A stretch of DNA of 38,596 bases from an uncultured Umboniibacter sp. (GTDB lineage Bacteria; Pseudomonadota; Gammaproteobacteria; Pseudomonadales; DSM-25080), in the NCBI RefSeq assembly GCF_947497555.1, contig NZ_CANMGY010000014.1, forward strand, positions 1-38,596, in the 5' to 3' direction. The notes beneath the pieces were generated by a model that ran no database searches, was not told the DNA's origin, and saw nothing but the letters and a program-made list of their open reading frames with translations. Each line of letters begins with the position of its first letter. Within the stretch, counting starts at the first letter, position 1. Positions 13,849 to 22,698 of this stretch are shown here, piece by piece. Both the position numbers and the translations under genes were made by a program.

Positions 13849-15751
13849 TAACACTATCCTTGGCGTCAATATGGTTACGTGATTTCTCGACAATATCTCT
13901 CACCCAGCTAGCGACCTTTTTATAAAAATCCGCTTCACTCATCCTGCCTATTTCGATTGATTCTAAATCGCTCTCCCATAAGGCAGTCACTAAGGGTGAT
14001 TTGATAGCTATGTCAACTAAAAGAAGTAATTGTCGACCTCGCTCTGTTAATTGCAACCGACTTGTTCCAGTATCGCGAACTAGGTAGTCCCTTTGAAGGC
14101 AATTGAACACAATTTCCGCCCGTGTCGCTGCTGTGCCAATGCCACCGGTACCCGCGAGCTGCTTTATCGCATCATGGTCACCATTCAGACTTTCACGCGG
14201 CAAGTTTTTCATCGCGCTAAGCAAACTTCCTTCGCTATAGGCCCGAGGAGGAGACGTTTCATAGTCGTGTGCGTTCAACGCAAGTAGAGTGATCGTATCA
14301 CCCGCATCGAGGTGGCTGAGGTCTAAACGTTCATCGACGGCACTGTACGCCGACGTAAATCGCCCATCGTACTTGCCTTGGGTGATCGCTCGCCAACCGA
14401 TTTGCCCGATTCGCTTGTCATGGCACTCGAATCGCTCATGACCAACGGATAGCGTCACCAGTGAGTGCTCTTCGATGCACGGTGGAGCGAATTGAGCCAG
14501 GTACGACCTGGCAATTAAATCGTACAATTTGTTTTCCAGTGGCGATAATACGCTACGGTCAATCGATTTTGATGTCGGGATAATTGCGTGGTGATTCGCG
14601 TGTACCTTTTGGTCGTCGAAAACACGCTGATCTAATTGTTGAGTCGATACGAAGACCGCCAGCTTCGCCCCCACATCGTCTCGACGTATTGCCTCAACGG
14701 TCAGTCCCACTGTGCGCTTAGATGAAGAGGGGAGGTATCGACTTTCCGTTCTTGGGTATGTAATGAGTCCATGTCGTTCATAAAGAGACTGTAGAGAAGA
14801 TTGAACGTCTTTCGCGGTACACCCTATAGAATGAATAGCCTTTGATTGCAGCGTATTCAGGTCATACGGAAGTGGTGCGCCCGTGCGCTTGGTTTCACTG
14901 ACATGGGAAACTAATCTCGCAGTACCAATTTCGGTGCAACGATGAAGCACCGTTTGCTGTTCGCGCTGAGATAGGCACCGGCCTCGATCATCAACTTCTT
15001 CACTTTGGCAAACCCATTCCCCGGACAACCTAAGATGACCAACGCCAAACGTCGCTTTTACCTGATAGATCCAGTGCGGCACAAAAGCGCTAATTGCCGC
15101 TTCACGCAGCCAGACCAGATACAAGGTAGGGGTCGACACGCGCCCGATGTGAATGGTGCTGTTCCCAGTGATGTTATCCCCGTGAACGAGTGAATATAGT
15201 CGCGTTAAATTTAATCCCAACAGCCAATCTGCGATCGCTCGCATTTGCGCGCAGCTCGCTTGTCGATTTTCCAATTGGTGCGGCGTAAGATGTTTGAACG
15301 CTGAGCGAATTGACACATCATCCAAAGCGTTGATAGGCACCCGAAACAACTGGGTTGAATCAGATAGATTACACCGCGATAGAATCTCTCGAGCAATTAA
15401 CTCACCTTCGCGGTCACGATCGGTCGCCACCAGAATACGGCCAGCGCCTTCAAGTATCTTCACTACATACTGCAGGTGTTTGAATTGTTTAGGATTCACT
15501 TCCCGCTTGATTTGCGACAATCTAGGGATGATAGGCAGGTCTTCGAGGCGCCATCGTTTGTACTTTTCAGAGTAGGCCTCGGGGTCGCTTAAGCTGGTGA
15601 TATGACCAATGGACCACACCACCACCACAGACGAACCATTAATAGACAGGCGATAGGAACTGCCGCGTTTTACCGCGGAATCAGATAGCGCTAATGCGAT
15701 GGCTTTTCCCTGCACGGGCTTCTCGCAAAGTATGGCTATCTCACAGCTCAT
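13829..15751 (-). CDS. topB: DNA topoisomerase III without zinc fingers
   Basis: A 640-residue type IA topoisomerase. Toprim residues are Glu10 and the DRDRE motif at 111-115, and the catalytic Tyr332 is in ITYPRTE. It ends soon after the core, without the cysteine-rich C-terminal modules present in the other copy. The ATG at 15751 follows the stop of the upstream lipoprotein after one base. Its place next to the relaxase gene recalls TraE of RP4 and other transfer-linked topoisomerases, and it may process transferred strands. The two copies differ clearly in sequence and are not a recent duplication. Confidence 0.93.
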   Translation of the reverse strand: MSCEIAILCEKPVQGKAIALALSDSAVKRGSSYRLSINGSSVVVVWSIGHITSLSDPEAYSEKYKRWRLEDLPIIPRLSQIKREVNPKQFKHLQYVVKILEGAGRILVATDRDREGELIAREILSRCNLSDSTQLFRVPINALDDVSIRSAFKHLTPHQLENRQASCAQMRAIADWLLGLNLTRLYSLVHGDNITGNSTIHIGRVSTPTLYLVWLREAAISAFVPHWIYQVKATFGVGHLRLSGEWVCQSEEVDDRGRCLSQREQQTVLHRCTEIGTARLVSHVSETKRTGAPLPYDLNTLQSKAIHSIGCTAKDVQSSLQSLYERHGLITYPRTESRYLPSSSKRTVGLTVEAIRRDDVGAKLAVFVSTQQLDQRVFDDQKVHANHHAIIPTSKSIDRSVLSPLENKLYDLIARSYLAQFAPPCIEEHSLVTLSVGHERFECHDKRIGQIGWRAITQGKYDGRFTSAYSAVDERLDLSHLDAGDTITLLALNAHDYETSPPRAYSEGSLLSAMKNLPRESLNGDHDAIKQLAGTGGIGTAATRAEIVFNCLQRDYLVRDTGTSRLQLTERGRQLLLLVDIAIKSPLVTALWESDLESIEIGRMSEADFYKKVASWVRDIVEKSRNHIDAKDSVNVPRIN

Positions 15752-15752
15752 G

Positions 15753-16199
15753 TTACCCGTCCGAGTACATGGATTCGTCACGTAACGACGCTTCACCACA
15801 CGGGGCATCCTGGTTGGTTGAAGCACTCGCTTCATCGGAGTCCTGATGGGTGTCGATAGCGTCGATGTTATGTTCGGTGCTGTCCGATGCGTCCTCGCTG
15901 TCTTCAGCGGCATTCGATTCCGTCGCCGGTGAATCCGTGTCAGCCACTAACGGTGTCTCCGTCTTTTCAGGTGCAAGGGTTGATCGCCTAAATGCGATAA
16001 CATGACGGTAACCCTCTCCCGCGATCGCGGCCCCGGCAATCGCGTTCGGTTGGAACGTGCTGGTGGCATCTCGATCGACACTCTTTTCATTTACATAGTC
16101 ACGCTGAACCATCGTGACTTCAATGATTGGCGCCGGTTCACTCGAAGCACAGCCCATTAAGCCGATACTCGCCAGTAGATATAATTTTCTTGTCAACAT
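15753..16199 (-). CDS. Small lipoprotein with acidic tail
   Basis: A 148-residue lipoprotein with lipobox LMGC (Cys17). Residues 18-80 are a compact part of unknown fold. Residues about 85-148 are rich in Asp, Glu, Ser and Thr, probably disordered. The ATG at 16199 has AAAGGAGG seven to eight bases upstream, which decides the start over longer readings. It is first in a leftward operon with topB2. It is divergent from traI across 132 bases that contain the conserved inverted repeat, so its expression may be controlled together with transfer genes. I do not recognise the family. Confidence 0.65.
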   Translation of the reverse strand: MLTRKLYLLASIGLMGCASSEPAPIIEVTMVQRDYVNEKSVDRDATSTFQPNAIAGAAIAGEGYRHVIAFRRSTLAPEKTETPLVADTDSPATESNAAEDSEDASDSTEHNIDAIDTHQDSDEASASTNQDAPCGEASLRDESMYSDG

Positions 16200-16252
16200 A
16201 CAACCTCCTTTTTTATCAGCTTGCCCCAAACAATTAATTATTTTCTGCGTGT

Positions 16253-16273
16253 CTCTGCCCTTTTCGGGCAGAG
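16253..16273. promoter_or_regulatory. Conserved inverted repeat, copy 2, between lipoprotein and traI
   Basis: A perfect 8-bp inverted repeat, CTCTGCCC (16253-16260) and GGGCAGAG (16266-16273), around TTTTC. The ten bases to its left (TTTCTGCGTG) are shared with copy 3 except for two bases. It lies 58 bases before the traI start codon. No T run follows on either strand. Confidence 0.6.
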
Positions 16274-16331
16274 TAAACCGAATAACTGCTCCCTGATCTT
16301 GCGACAATATCCGCCAACAGGAGAGCGTTAG

Positions 16332-18791
16332 ATGATTCAGAAGTTATTTAGCCTGTTAGGTATGGGCTCACCACCCCCTGATCGGTTTACCCATTTTGTC
16401 CAATCCCAAACCCCAGACCAATTACGGGATGAAAACCTACGATGGCCGCCGTGGGGGAGGGGACTACCCGTGTGTTTGCCGGAATATATACTTGGTGAGC
16501 AACAGGATATTATTAAGCAAATCCGCGAGTTGTTACCATTCAAACCCCAGCATGACATCTTGCTCGACGAGGTCTTATCACGCTACGCCGAGTTGGTGCA
16601 GCTGCTTCCTGCTTCTGAAGACACACACCATCAAGGTGCCATGGGATTATTTCGTCATTCCTTGGAAGTAGGCTTGTTTTCACTCAGAGCAGGTGGCGGC
16701 CACGAGCTGAGCGCGGATGCCACACCGGACCAGCGAGAGAGTGTTACCAACCGACGATTGCTCGCGCTTTTCTACGCAGGACTACTCCATGACGTCGGTA
16801 AGGTGTTTACCGACATTCGCGTCTACGCGCATCCCGATGTAACGGAGCGGATCTCTCGACCTGACAATCACCCCTCGTTCGATCAAAGCGAAGATGTCGA
16901 TTGGCTACCCTCAGCGGCATCCCTGTTCGACTGGGCGAAATCTCAGGGCGTAACCCATTACTTTTGCTCCTGGCGAATTGGTCGTTATGGCCGACACGAC
17001 ATTCACGCGGGTCGCGGTATTGAACGCATCATTACCCCCGACATTGAGAGAATATTGACCCACGAGATTCACTTTTCACTTCTCAGTCAACTTATCGGCA
17101 AACCCAACAGTTTAACGATGAAAGAGATTGTCGAGCACGCCGACGCCGAATCCACCCGCATCGATCTAGAGAGCAACCACTATAAGAATGAGCGCTCACT
17201 GATGTCCTTTGGCGTGCCGATCGATCGAGTGGTTCAAGAGGCACTACAAGCCTTAGCTCGACGATACCCAGCCAACAGTAAAGATTCTCCGATGTTCTGG
17301 GTGCTTCAAGCTGGCGTCTTTATAAATTGGGGAATGGCGTCGCAGGAACTCGGTAAGTACCTTGAAAAGCGACACGCTAACAATGTTCCACGCAATAAAG
17401 ACTCCATTGCTGATATATTAATCGATCGCCAAGTTGCGCTCGGCTGGGCATCCGATAAAAAGCAGGAGTTCGCTCGCTACCATGTTATCTACCCAGCTTC
17501 CCTTGGCGGTAAGATCCCCATTGAATCGCTGCGTATTAAGCACGCCGAGTACATCTATCCGCCCAATAACAATGATGCGAGCGATGAGAACTCTAATCTG
17601 CCCGAGACTACGGTTGCTTCCTTAACACCACCCCCCGCGGAAGGTGACACGTTTGAGGAGGTCACCAACGACTCCGCGACCGGTGATAACGCCAATTCAG
17701 ATACAACGCACACCGACCGACCTGCTTCAGAATCAATGCCTGAACCCTCGACGTCTCACTCAGCCATCACTACTCAAGACCAAGCTGAACCCACCACGTC
17801 TAGCGATTCACCCTCCGAAGTGGGGTGGGGCGCGCTAATCGATCAAGATGACGCCAGTGCTGAATCCAACCAAGACCAGCCATCACCCCCCTTGGCAAAT
17901 CAAGATGAAGTGCAACAGGCCGTTCAAACCCCCGTCGCAGAAGCGTTTGATGACCTGACGCTGCCTGGCGAAGTGAATGTCTTTGATGAGGCGTTTGCCG
18001 ATGCACCATCCTTCGGCACCACCGAAAAGCTCAACATACAAATGGCGATACCTAAAACGTTATCCAAATCCAAACCTAAGACAAAAACAAAAACCAAGTC
18101 CGCGAAGGCCTCGCCATCCGTTCAACCTAAATCATCCAAACCACATCCTTCGCCCTCCACCCTTAAAGATGATGCGATTCTTGAACAAAAGGCGTCCCCG
18201 ACCATGGTTAAATATCTCGAGATACTGGACTACTTTCAATTGGGCAACGATTCCATTTACCAAAGCCCTAACGACGCCAAACAGTACGTACTCCTGCTCG
18301 ATACCTTTCAGTGCTTAGGCCTAGACCCACATAAATTGGTGCCTAAATTAGTTCGCGAGAGCTTCGTTCGTCACGACAACCCTAAACCCAACCAACCTAT
18401 CTCACTCCGAGAAGTCGTGACGAAAGTCAAGAACGTCGACGTCGTAAAACTTAACGCCAAAATTTTAAAACGTCACCTCGATGTCTCCATGGTACCGAGA
18501 ATGCCTGGCGCTCGAGTGGTTGATACTGACCTTACCGATCAACTCGTTAACTCAACACTACGACTCTATCGACAATTAAGAAAGGCTGACCCTGAGATTA
18601 AACCGGGCCACCCATTTATCTTCGACCCAGACGCGTTTAGCTCGTTGTTACAGCGTGCAGCCACCTATAACAGCATTAAGCCTGGCCAACTTAAAAAGTA
18701 CCTTATTCATCGCAGTTTCATAAACGGTGAGGGCGAGGCTATTAACGTTTCCGACGACGAAATCACACAGGAGCTTGCTCATGAAGGATGA
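16332..18791 (+). CDS. traI: MOBH-family conjugative relaxase
   Basis: An 819-residue relaxase that would nick the transfer origin and pilot the strand. The N-terminal TraI_2 region (about 20-330) carries the HD-type metal site: HH at 99-100, RHSLEVG near 108, and LLHDVGK with HD at 153-154. Residues about 425-600 form a long acidic Ser/Thr/Asp linker followed by a Lys/Pro-rich stretch. Residues about 620-815 fit the TraI_2 C-terminal domain. AGGAGAG lies just upstream of the ATG. SXT TraI is somewhat shorter, and the extra length is mainly the linker. It is the first gene of the transfer region and overlaps traD by 11 bases. Confidence 0.93.
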   Translation: MIQKLFSLLGMGSPPPDRFTHFVQSQTPDQLRDENLRWPPWGRGLPVCLPEYILGEQQDIIKQIRELLPFKPQHDILLDEVLSRYAELVQLLPASEDTHHQGAMGLFRHSLEVGLFSLRAGGGHELSADATPDQRESVTNRRLLALFYAGLLHDVGKVFTDIRVYAHPDVTERISRPDNHPSFDQSEDVDWLPSAASLFDWAKSQGVTHYFCSWRIGRYGRHDIHAGRGIERIITPDIERILTHEIHFSLLSQLIGKPNSLTMKEIVEHADAESTRIDLESNHYKNERSLMSFGVPIDRVVQEALQALARRYPANSKDSPMFWVLQAGVFINWGMASQELGKYLEKRHANNVPRNKDSIADILIDRQVALGWASDKKQEFARYHVIYPASLGGKIPIESLRIKHAEYIYPPNNNDASDENSNLPETTVASLTPPPAEGDTFEEVTNDSATGDNANSDTTHTDRPASESMPEPSTSHSAITTQDQAEPTTSSDSPSEVGWGALIDQDDASAESNQDQPSPPLANQDEVQQAVQTPVAEAFDDLTLPGEVNVFDEAFADAPSFGTTEKLNIQMAIPKTLSKSKPKTKTKTKSAKASPSVQPKSSKPHPSPSTLKDDAILEQKASPTMVKYLEILDYFQLGNDSIYQSPNDAKQYVLLLDTFQCLGLDPHKLVPKLVRESFVRHDNPKPNQPISLREVVTKVKNVDVVKLNAKILKRHLDVSMVPRMPGARVVDTDLTDQLVNSTLRLYRQLRKADPEIKPGHPFIFDPDAFSSLLQRAATYNSIKPGQLKKYLIHRSFINGEGEAINVSDDEITQELAHEG

Positions 18792-20622
18792 TCAGTTTGA
18801 TTACGAGAACCCGTGGCGACCTAACTATGAGTCACAGGCTGTTGCTATTTGGGTTATCGCAGCCTTTGTCGCCTTTGGTGCAGCGCAGCTGACATCGATG
18901 CCCGTCGGCCCCGTACTCTGGGTCTCTGCCATCGCCATACTTATGGCGAGCATTCGCTTGCCCTCAGCGTATCGGCTTCATCAGCTTCAACGAAATCTGA
19001 AAGGTCGGCCTTTGGAGTTTACGAAGCTTACTGCACTGTTAACAAAAATATCGCGTAAGAAAAACAAAGGTCAACTGTGGCTTGGCCGCGGTTTCGTATG
19101 GGAGCAAAAACACGCACAAAGGGCCTATGAAATCACCAAGCGCAGTATGTCAGATGTCGTGGACAATAGTCATAAGACACTCAAAGACGATCATGCCCTG
19201 GGCTATAAGTGGATACATGGCTTAGAGCCTAAAGAGACAGACCTTCACCAATCATTAGTCCATACCGCCGGCATGATGCTGGTGCTTGGCACGACCGGGG
19301 CAGGCAAGACTCGCCTTTCCGACCTGTTGGTCTCCCAAGCAATTGCTCGTGGGGAGTCCGTTATTCTCATCGATCCGAAATCCGATCAGGAGGCGCTTGC
19401 CAACATGAAGCGCGCCTGTCGTGATTTAGGGAGAGAGGATGACTTCCATTTTTTTCATCCTGATTTTCCCACTCAAAGTTGCCGCTTTGATTTACTTCAA
19501 TACAGCCGAGTCACTGAAATCGCTTCGCGTATCGCCTCCTTGATCCCATCAGAAGGTGGTGGTGACCCCTTTAAAGCGTTCGCGTGGAAGGCCGTCAACG
19601 ACATCGCCCAAGGGCTATCGATTTGCTATCAACGCCCCACCTTGCGCGACCTAAAACATTACATTGAAACCGGCGCCGATGGCATTGTTGTCAAGGCGAT
19701 CGAAGCCTATACCATCAAATGTTTCCCCCAGCGAGGCTCAAACTTGGTGGCTAAGGCCATTGCTGAAGCAAAAAAAGATACCCTAACCGGCCAGGCTAAG
19801 TCCCTCATTATTATGTACAAAGAGGAAGTTGAACCCGAGTATCCATCGCCGGAAATTGACGGCTTGATCAGTATGTTTACCCACGATGCAGCGCATTTTG
19901 GCAAGATGATTTCCAACCTCATCCCCATCCTCAATATGCTGACAGCGAACACCATGAACGAATTGTTATCACCGGACTACAACGATCAACAAGACCATCG
20001 ACCAATTCTGACCGCTAAGCGAATGATTGAGAATAATAAGGTCCTCTATGTCGGCTTGAGCTCATTGACCGATGCCGTCGTCGCCTCATCGCTCGGTTCC
20101 ATTATTTTGAGCCAGATCGCCAGTGAAGCGGGGACACGCTACAACATGAACAACACCGAAAAGAAGTTGAATATTTTTGTCGACGAGGCCGGGGAGGTAA
20201 TTAATATGCCTTTGATCCAGCTACTCAACAAAGGGCGTGGAAGCGCGATGGTCACCACCTTATTTATGCAGACTATCTCCGACGCGGAAGCTCGCCTTGG
20301 AAACCGGGCGCTAGCCTACCAAATGCTCGGCAACCTCAATAATTTGATTTCCATGCGCGTGATCGATTCCGAGACCCAGAAGTTTGTCGTCGATAACCTC
20401 CCTAAGACCATCGTTAAAACCGTCATCCGAAGCCAAAGCTCCTCATCAAAAGGGGATGCCCCACATTCCCACTCTTCAAGCATGGGAGAGCGCATGTCTG
20501 AGGAGGAGGCGGATCTTTTCCCCGCTCAACTTCTCGGCACCTTACCGAATCTTGAGTACATCGCCAAGATTTCAGGCGGGAAAATTCTAAAGGGTCGTTT
20601 CCCTATCCTAGTCAGTAATTAA
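18781..20622 (+). CDS. traD: Type IV coupling protein
   Basis: A 613-residue inner-membrane ATPase that links the relaxosome to the secretion channel. Two membrane segments lie at about 20-58. Walker A GTTGAGKT is at 170-177 and the Walker B-like IFVDEAGE is near 464-471. The start at 18781 is chosen because AGGAG lies upstream and the protein then begins with the soluble MKDDQFDYENPWRP before the first membrane segment. It overlaps the traI stop, so translation is probably coupled. Confidence 0.93.
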   Translation: MKDDQFDYENPWRPNYESQAVAIWVIAAFVAFGAAQLTSMPVGPVLWVSAIAILMASIRLPSAYRLHQLQRNLKGRPLEFTKLTALLTKISRKKNKGQLWLGRGFVWEQKHAQRAYEITKRSMSDVVDNSHKTLKDDHALGYKWIHGLEPKETDLHQSLVHTAGMMLVLGTTGAGKTRLSDLLVSQAIARGESVILIDPKSDQEALANMKRACRDLGREDDFHFFHPDFPTQSCRFDLLQYSRVTEIASRIASLIPSEGGGDPFKAFAWKAVNDIAQGLSICYQRPTLRDLKHYIETGADGIVVKAIEAYTIKCFPQRGSNLVAKAIAEAKKDTLTGQAKSLIIMYKEEVEPEYPSPEIDGLISMFTHDAAHFGKMISNLIPILNMLTANTMNELLSPDYNDQQDHRPILTAKRMIENNKVLYVGLSSLTDAVVASSLGSIILSQIASEAGTRYNMNNTEKKLNIFVDEAGEVINMPLIQLLNKGRGSAMVTTLFMQTISDAEARLGNRALAYQMLGNLNNLISMRVIDSETQKFVVDNLPKTIVKTVIRSQSSSSKGDAPHSHSSSMGERMSEEEADLFPAQLLGTLPNLEYIAKISGGKILKGRFPILVSN

Positions 20623-20636
20623 CCGAGAAAATCACA

Positions 20637-21059
20637 ATGAACAGTGACCGACTAATGCTAAATAAATCAACCAAAACGACCATTTCGCTCGCTCAGGGCT
20701 GGTGGCCAACAATCGGGGTCGTCATAGATAATGTCTTCACCGCACTCCCTTTAGAGCTTCGCACCTCAAGCGACCAAGAGCCGCTCTCGATACAAATTAT
20801 TTCTCGAGCCGCTCAGCTCTATCAACTTGATCATCAAACCGTTTCGACTCCAAAAGGTCATGCACAGACGTTTCTTAGCGCCTTGGTTTCGTCGATCGCT
20901 GATTCGCTTAGTCAATACCTACAATACCACCGATCAATAACAATCGGAGGTCTTGCATTTACTGATACGTACTTATCGACCCAACACCTAATTAGCTTGA
21001 CCTTTGGTCGATCTCTACATCGCCTCTATTTACAATCCGCGGAGCTTCGACATGCGTGA
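20637..21059 (+). CDS. Unknown transfer-region protein between traD and the DUF4400 gene
   Basis: A 140-residue protein with no signal peptide and no clear membrane segment. It has a Trp-Trp near residue 23 and is otherwise helical in pattern. Starts 14 bases after traD and overlaps the next gene by eight bases (ATGCGTGA). Elements of the SXT type carry small variable genes at this point. I do not recognise a family. Confidence 0.55.
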   Translation: MNSDRLMLNKSTKTTISLAQGWWPTIGVVIDNVFTALPLELRTSSDQEPLSIQIISRAAQLYQLDHQTVSTPKGHAQTFLSALVSSIADSLSQYLQYHRSITIGGLAFTDTYLSTQHLISLTFGRSLHRLYLQSAELRHA

Positions 21060-21690
21060 TCGCGGTGGCCTCACGTTTTTACTCTTTATACTCCTCTTTG
21101 AGTCGATTGTGATTTTGACCATCATTCCCGGTGACTACACACAGCGAGTGATCCAAGAGGAGTCCGCGTTGATGTCATCGAGGTTAGGGGAAGACGCCTA
21201 CGACGAAATTAGTCATCGCGCCAACGGCTACTACAACCGACATTTAATCGATTCCGGCTTTTATGCCTCCGTCTATCAGTTCTTGATGCCGGCTGAAGAT
21301 AATACGCCCGAGGACGGCGATGTTTTTCGCGCAAGCTCTGACCCATGGTTTGTTTACGTCGACAACCGATTGAGAGCCTTCGCCAGCGCCTATTATCAAA
21401 CCATGGTGCGCTGGTCACTGATGGAAAGCTGGCTCCCGTATTTCTTTGTCCTACTCTTTCCCGCCTTCTATGATGGATTCACCTCCTGGCGCATCAAGCG
21501 ATCTAATTTTAACTATTCAAGCCCCATTATTCATTCCTATTCCCTCGCGGTCATAAAATACGCCATATTTATCGTCATTGGACTGTTTGTAGCGCCGATA
21601 TTACTCGATCCCGTCATTATCCCTCTCGTAATTACCATTGTTTGCATTGCTCTAGGCCTTGCTATGGGTAACTTCCAGAAAAGAATTTAA
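21052..21690 (+). CDS. DUF4400-type integral membrane protein
   Basis: A 212-residue protein with membrane segments at about 6-26, 130-148 and 177-210. The order of segments and the position directly after traD match the DUF4400/s043 proteins of SXT-R391 and IncA/C elements, which are needed or accessory for transfer in an undefined way. The start MRDRGG is chosen because it overlaps the upstream stop and leaves a normal N-terminal membrane helix. Confidence 0.65.
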   Translation: MRDRGGLTFLLFILLFESIVILTIIPGDYTQRVIQEESALMSSRLGEDAYDEISHRANGYYNRHLIDSGFYASVYQFLMPAEDNTPEDGDVFRASSDPWFVYVDNRLRAFASAYYQTMVRWSLMESWLPYFFVLLFPAFYDGFTSWRIKRSNFNYSSPIIHSYSLAVIKYAIFIVIGLFVAPILLDPVIIPLVITIVCIALGLAMGNFQKRI

Positions 21691-21712
21691 AAAAAAACAA
21701 CTTTCTTCGCGT

Positions 21713-21733
21713 CTCTGCCCCTTTTGGGCAGAG
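21713..21733. promoter_or_regulatory. Conserved inverted repeat, copy 3, upstream of traL
   Basis: A perfect 8-bp inverted repeat, CTCTGCCC (21713-21720) and GGGCAGAG (21726-21733), around CTTTT. With the left flank the shared sequence with copy 2 is TTTCTKCGYGTCTCTGCCC. It lies 66 bases before the traL start, in the only sizeable gap (109 bases) of the transfer region. Confidence 0.6.
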
Positions 21734-21799
21734 ATGTCGCGATAAATCATTTTCAAGTGGGTAATTATTAACTCAAGCAAAACGTAGGACGAGTTATTC

Positions 21800-22087
21800 A
21801 TGCACCCAGAAATCGACATACCTAGCCGCTGTGATGATCCGCCGCACCTTCTTTTGTGGTCGCTCGATCAGATCTTGCCAGTGATTATGGGTCTATTGAT
21901 TGGCATGGTCCTAGACATGGCCCTCATCTTTACAGTGGTCGGTATTGTCATGGCCAAAGCCTACTCCAAGTACCGAGACTCCATGCCCAATGGATTTCTC
22001 ATGCACGCGCTCTATCACTACGGCGTCATGCCTGCTCGTGGTCGAGTCATGATCAACCCGTTCCTGAAACGAATCTATCCGGTGTAA
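21800..22087 (+). CDS. traL: TraL, conjugative pilus assembly protein
   Basis: A 95-residue inner-membrane protein with two hydrophobic stretches (about 25-35 and 37-52) and the typical C-terminal segment HYGVMPARGRVMINPFLKRI. It belongs to the F-type assembly complex. It opens the traL-E-K-B-V-A block after a gap carrying the conserved inverted repeat. The traE start follows two bases after its stop. Confidence 0.88.
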   Translation: MHPEIDIPSRCDDPPHLLLWSLDQILPVIMGLLIGMVLDMALIFTVVGIVMAKAYSKYRDSMPNGFLMHALYHYGVMPARGRVMINPFLKRIYPV

Positions 22088-22089
22088 CC

Positions 22090-22698
22090 ATGAATCTATC
22101 TATTTACCTAAAAACCTTCGAAGGCATGAAGATTGTCAATCGCTACAACTTTCTTGTTCTCGCTGCGCTCGTCATCTGTAACTTTATGTTGGCCATGATT
22201 GCCTTCGAGAATAAGGAGCGGATCATCCTTCAGCCATTCACCTTGACCGAGGATGCCTGGATCGCAGAGTCCGATTCATCTCAAGGTTATAAAGAGTCGT
22301 GGGCACTGTTTCTCGCCATGACACTGGGTAATGTTAATCCGGCGAACGTTGACTTTGTTACCGACCGTATTAAACCCATGTTATCGCCTCGTATTTATAA
22401 CGAGGTGGTTGACTCGATGCAGCTCCAAGCGGAAGACATTCGCCTCGATCGAATCGTCATGCGCTACGAGGCCAAAGAGGTCGAGTACGAACCGCAAACG
22501 AATCGCGTCTTCGTTTTTGGCGATAGTGTTGTGCGTTCCGCAGATGGCGAAGACAACCGCTCAATCAGAACCTTTGAGTTTGAGATTACAACGGCCAACT
22601 TTGCTCCAGTTATTACGCACATCAATTCTTACGAGGGTCGCCCTCGCAACCAGAAGATGCTCCAGCAAATGCAGCAGCGCGGGGAGCTAAACCAATGA
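22090..22698 (+). CDS. traE: TraE, T4SS assembly protein (VirB8-like)
   Basis: A 202-residue protein with one N-terminal membrane helix (about 19-38) and a periplasmic domain. TraE proteins are the F-type counterpart of VirB8. The family match rests on position, size and the pattern with GYKESWALFLAMTLGNVNPAN. Start at 22090 is two bases after traL; longer readings extend into traL and are not credible. It overlaps the next start by four bases (ATGA). Confidence 0.88.
   Translation: MNLSIYLKTFEGMKIVNRYNFLVLAALVICNFMLAMIAFENKERIILQPFTLTEDAWIAESDSSQGYKESWALFLAMTLGNVNPANVDFVTDRIKPMLSPRIYNEVVDSMQLQAEDIRLDRIVMRYEAKEVEYEPQTNRVFVFGDSVVRSADGEDNRSIRTFEFEITTANFAPVITHINSYEGRPRNQKMLQQMQQRGELNQ

Noticed and set aside
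16200..16331. Transfer origin (oriT)
   Set aside because: The gap next to traI is a possible place but I see no known nick-site pattern; oriT of MOBH elements is often far from traI and may be outside the window.
17800..18318. Arginine/proline-rich frames within traI
   Set aside because: They arise from the low-complexity linker of traI in other frames; the traI frame is intact.
16253..21733. Calling the CTCTGCCC/GGGCAGAG repeats intrinsic terminators
   Set aside because: No T run follows on either strand, and all copies lie ahead of, not after, operons.
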